Shown piece by piece: positions 5,947 through 6,675 of a stretch of DNA of 6,675 bases. The stretch is taken from NCBI GenBank assembly GCA_001873755.1, contig MNZT01000013.1, positions 1-6,675 of the forward strand, in the 5' to 3' direction. The position numbers and the translations under genes are program-made. Source of the DNA: Candidatus Wirthbacteria bacterium CG2_30_54_11 (lineage in GTDB: Bacteria; Patescibacteriota; CG2-30-54-11). Below the pieces are notes generated by a model that saw only the letters and a program-made list of their open reading frames with translations, did not search any database and was not told where the DNA came from. The number at the start of each line of letters is the position of its first letter. Position 1 is the first letter of the stretch.

Positions 5947-6675
5947 CTACTTGATCAGATCCCGCGGGATGCAGGTCGCATCGACGCAGCCATAGTTATA
6001 CAGTACATAGTCAAACTGCGGCATCAGGCTTGGCAGACCGTGCTGGACCTGCAGTGTTTTCCTGGTGTTGGAAAAATACCCGGTCGAATTGATGACGATC
6101 TCCTGCCCGACCAGTTTATAGGTGACGGTCGGCCAGGTGGCACTACGAGCCCGGATCGTGACCTGGATCGGGCTCAGCATGCTTTTGATCCTGAGCGCCC
6201 GATTGCTGCTGGCCTGATCGACAGGGATGGAGACATTGACCTGATGATCGACCGGATCCCAGTTGCCGCAACTGCGCCCGTACGAATTGTAGCAGCCTGA
6301 CAGCATGGTGCAGGGATCACAGATCGGCGGCGTACGGGCATCAAAAAGATACCGGTCCATATCAAATGACCCGGTGCGCGAGGACGACGAAAAAGGTGGT
6401 GCACCCGGACCATCCCAGAAACCCAGACCAGGGGTGCCGTCACAGTAAGCGGTAGCCATTGCTTGCACTTCCAGCTGCATCCCATCCGCATAGATTTCTC
6501 CGACCGCAGAATCGGTCATATATAAAAAAGGCTGCAGAAAAGCCGCATTGGTAGTAGTGGTGAAGGTGAGGTATAGCCTCTCCCAGTAGATCCCGGTCGT
6601 CTGATTGAGCTGCCGTTCTTTGACGAATACGCTGTTGCCGATCGCGGTCTGGCCTGCATCCCAGACATCAGCTCC
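5947..6675 (-). CDS. Partial secreted/pilus-associated protein: carbohydrate-binding-like domain, Cys-rich insert, PilX-like tail
   Basis: The frame is open to the window edge: 242 codons plus TAG are visible and the N-terminus is missing. An internal ATG at 6519 is unlikely to be the start because it would cut a domain. Numbering from the edge, residues 1-70 resemble the end of a jelly-roll carbohydrate-binding/galactose-binding-like domain (YWERLYLTFTTTTNAAFLQP ... GEIYADGMQLE). A YCDGTPGLGFWDG...SSSSR stretch (77-100) follows, like the Y.DG...W.G...S.S.R motif seen after such domains in fibre and tail proteins. Next is a Cys cluster (C119, C122, C128, C136). The end has a beta-rich region with INSTGYFSNTRKTLQVQ and FDYVLYNYG, reminiscent of PilX-like minor pilin tails in uncultured bacteria, and a final C-V-D-A-T-C pair. 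It probably acts outside the cell, in adhesion or a pilus. Domain labels are by eye. Confidence 0.8.
   Translation of the reverse strand, partial: GADVWDAGQTAIGNSVFVKERQLNQTTGIYWERLYLTFTTTTNAAFLQPFLYMTDSAVGEIYADGMQLEVQAMATAYCDGTPGLGFWDGPGAPPFSSSSRTGSFDMDRYLFDARTPPICDPCTMLSGCYNSYGRSCGNWDPVDHQVNVSIPVDQASSNRALRIKSMLSPIQVTIRARSATWPTVTYKLVGQEIVINSTGYFSNTRKTLQVQHGLPSLMPQFDYVLYNYGCVDATCIPRDLIK

Noticed and set aside
5429..5995. Plus-strand open frame of 188 codons opposite the 154-residue protein
   Set aside because: It is codon-aligned with the minus-strand gene, has no recognisable domain, and runs across a gene boundary.

Overview
The window is a compact stretch in which every supportable gene lies on the minus strand, so transcription runs from position 6675 towards position 1. 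It uses the standard bacterial stop codons (TAG, TAA, TAA and TGA end the four genes whose ends are visible), with Shine-Dalgarno sites in front of all four visible starts. Base composition looks balanced to mildly GC-rich by eye. The combination of a surface fibre with a 'YQGRL' N-terminal domain and GIGT...P...LDV repeats, a Wzy_C-type membrane glycan ligase/polymerase with C-terminal TPRs, and small single-pass proteins of no known function is most familiar from uncultured candidate-phylum bacteria (Patescibacteria/CPR and similar lineages). The taxonomic call is an inference from protein style; there is no marker gene here.

Layout in transcription order: (1) 6675-5947, the C-terminal 242 residues of a secreted or pilus-associated protein with a carbohydrate-binding-like beta domain, a Cys-rich insert and a PilX-like tail; (2) 5881-5417, a 154-residue single-pass membrane protein; (3) 5397-4687, a 236-residue single-pass membrane protein that appears to be a diverged paralogue of the previous one; (4) 4657-2531, a 708-residue polytopic O-antigen-ligase/Wzy-like protein with TPR repeats; (5) 2400-1, at least 800 residues of a secreted repeat-rich fibre that runs out of the window. 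Gaps are 65, 19, 29 and 130 bases. The first four genes look like one transcription unit. The 130-base gap before the fibre gene carries a plausible sigma70-type promoter embedded in palindromic AT-rich sequence, so the fibre may also be transcribed separately.

Working hypothesis (inference): this is a cell-surface locus. It exports an adhesin or minor-pilin-like protein and a long fibre, with a membrane glycosyltransferase of the O-antigen ligase/pilin O-oligosaccharyltransferase superfamily between them and two membrane-anchored small beta-domain proteins as accessory factors. The glycan ligase could decorate one or both surface proteins. No RNA genes, CRISPR arrays, transposases or integrases were seen. 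No intergenic stretch exceeds 300 bases.
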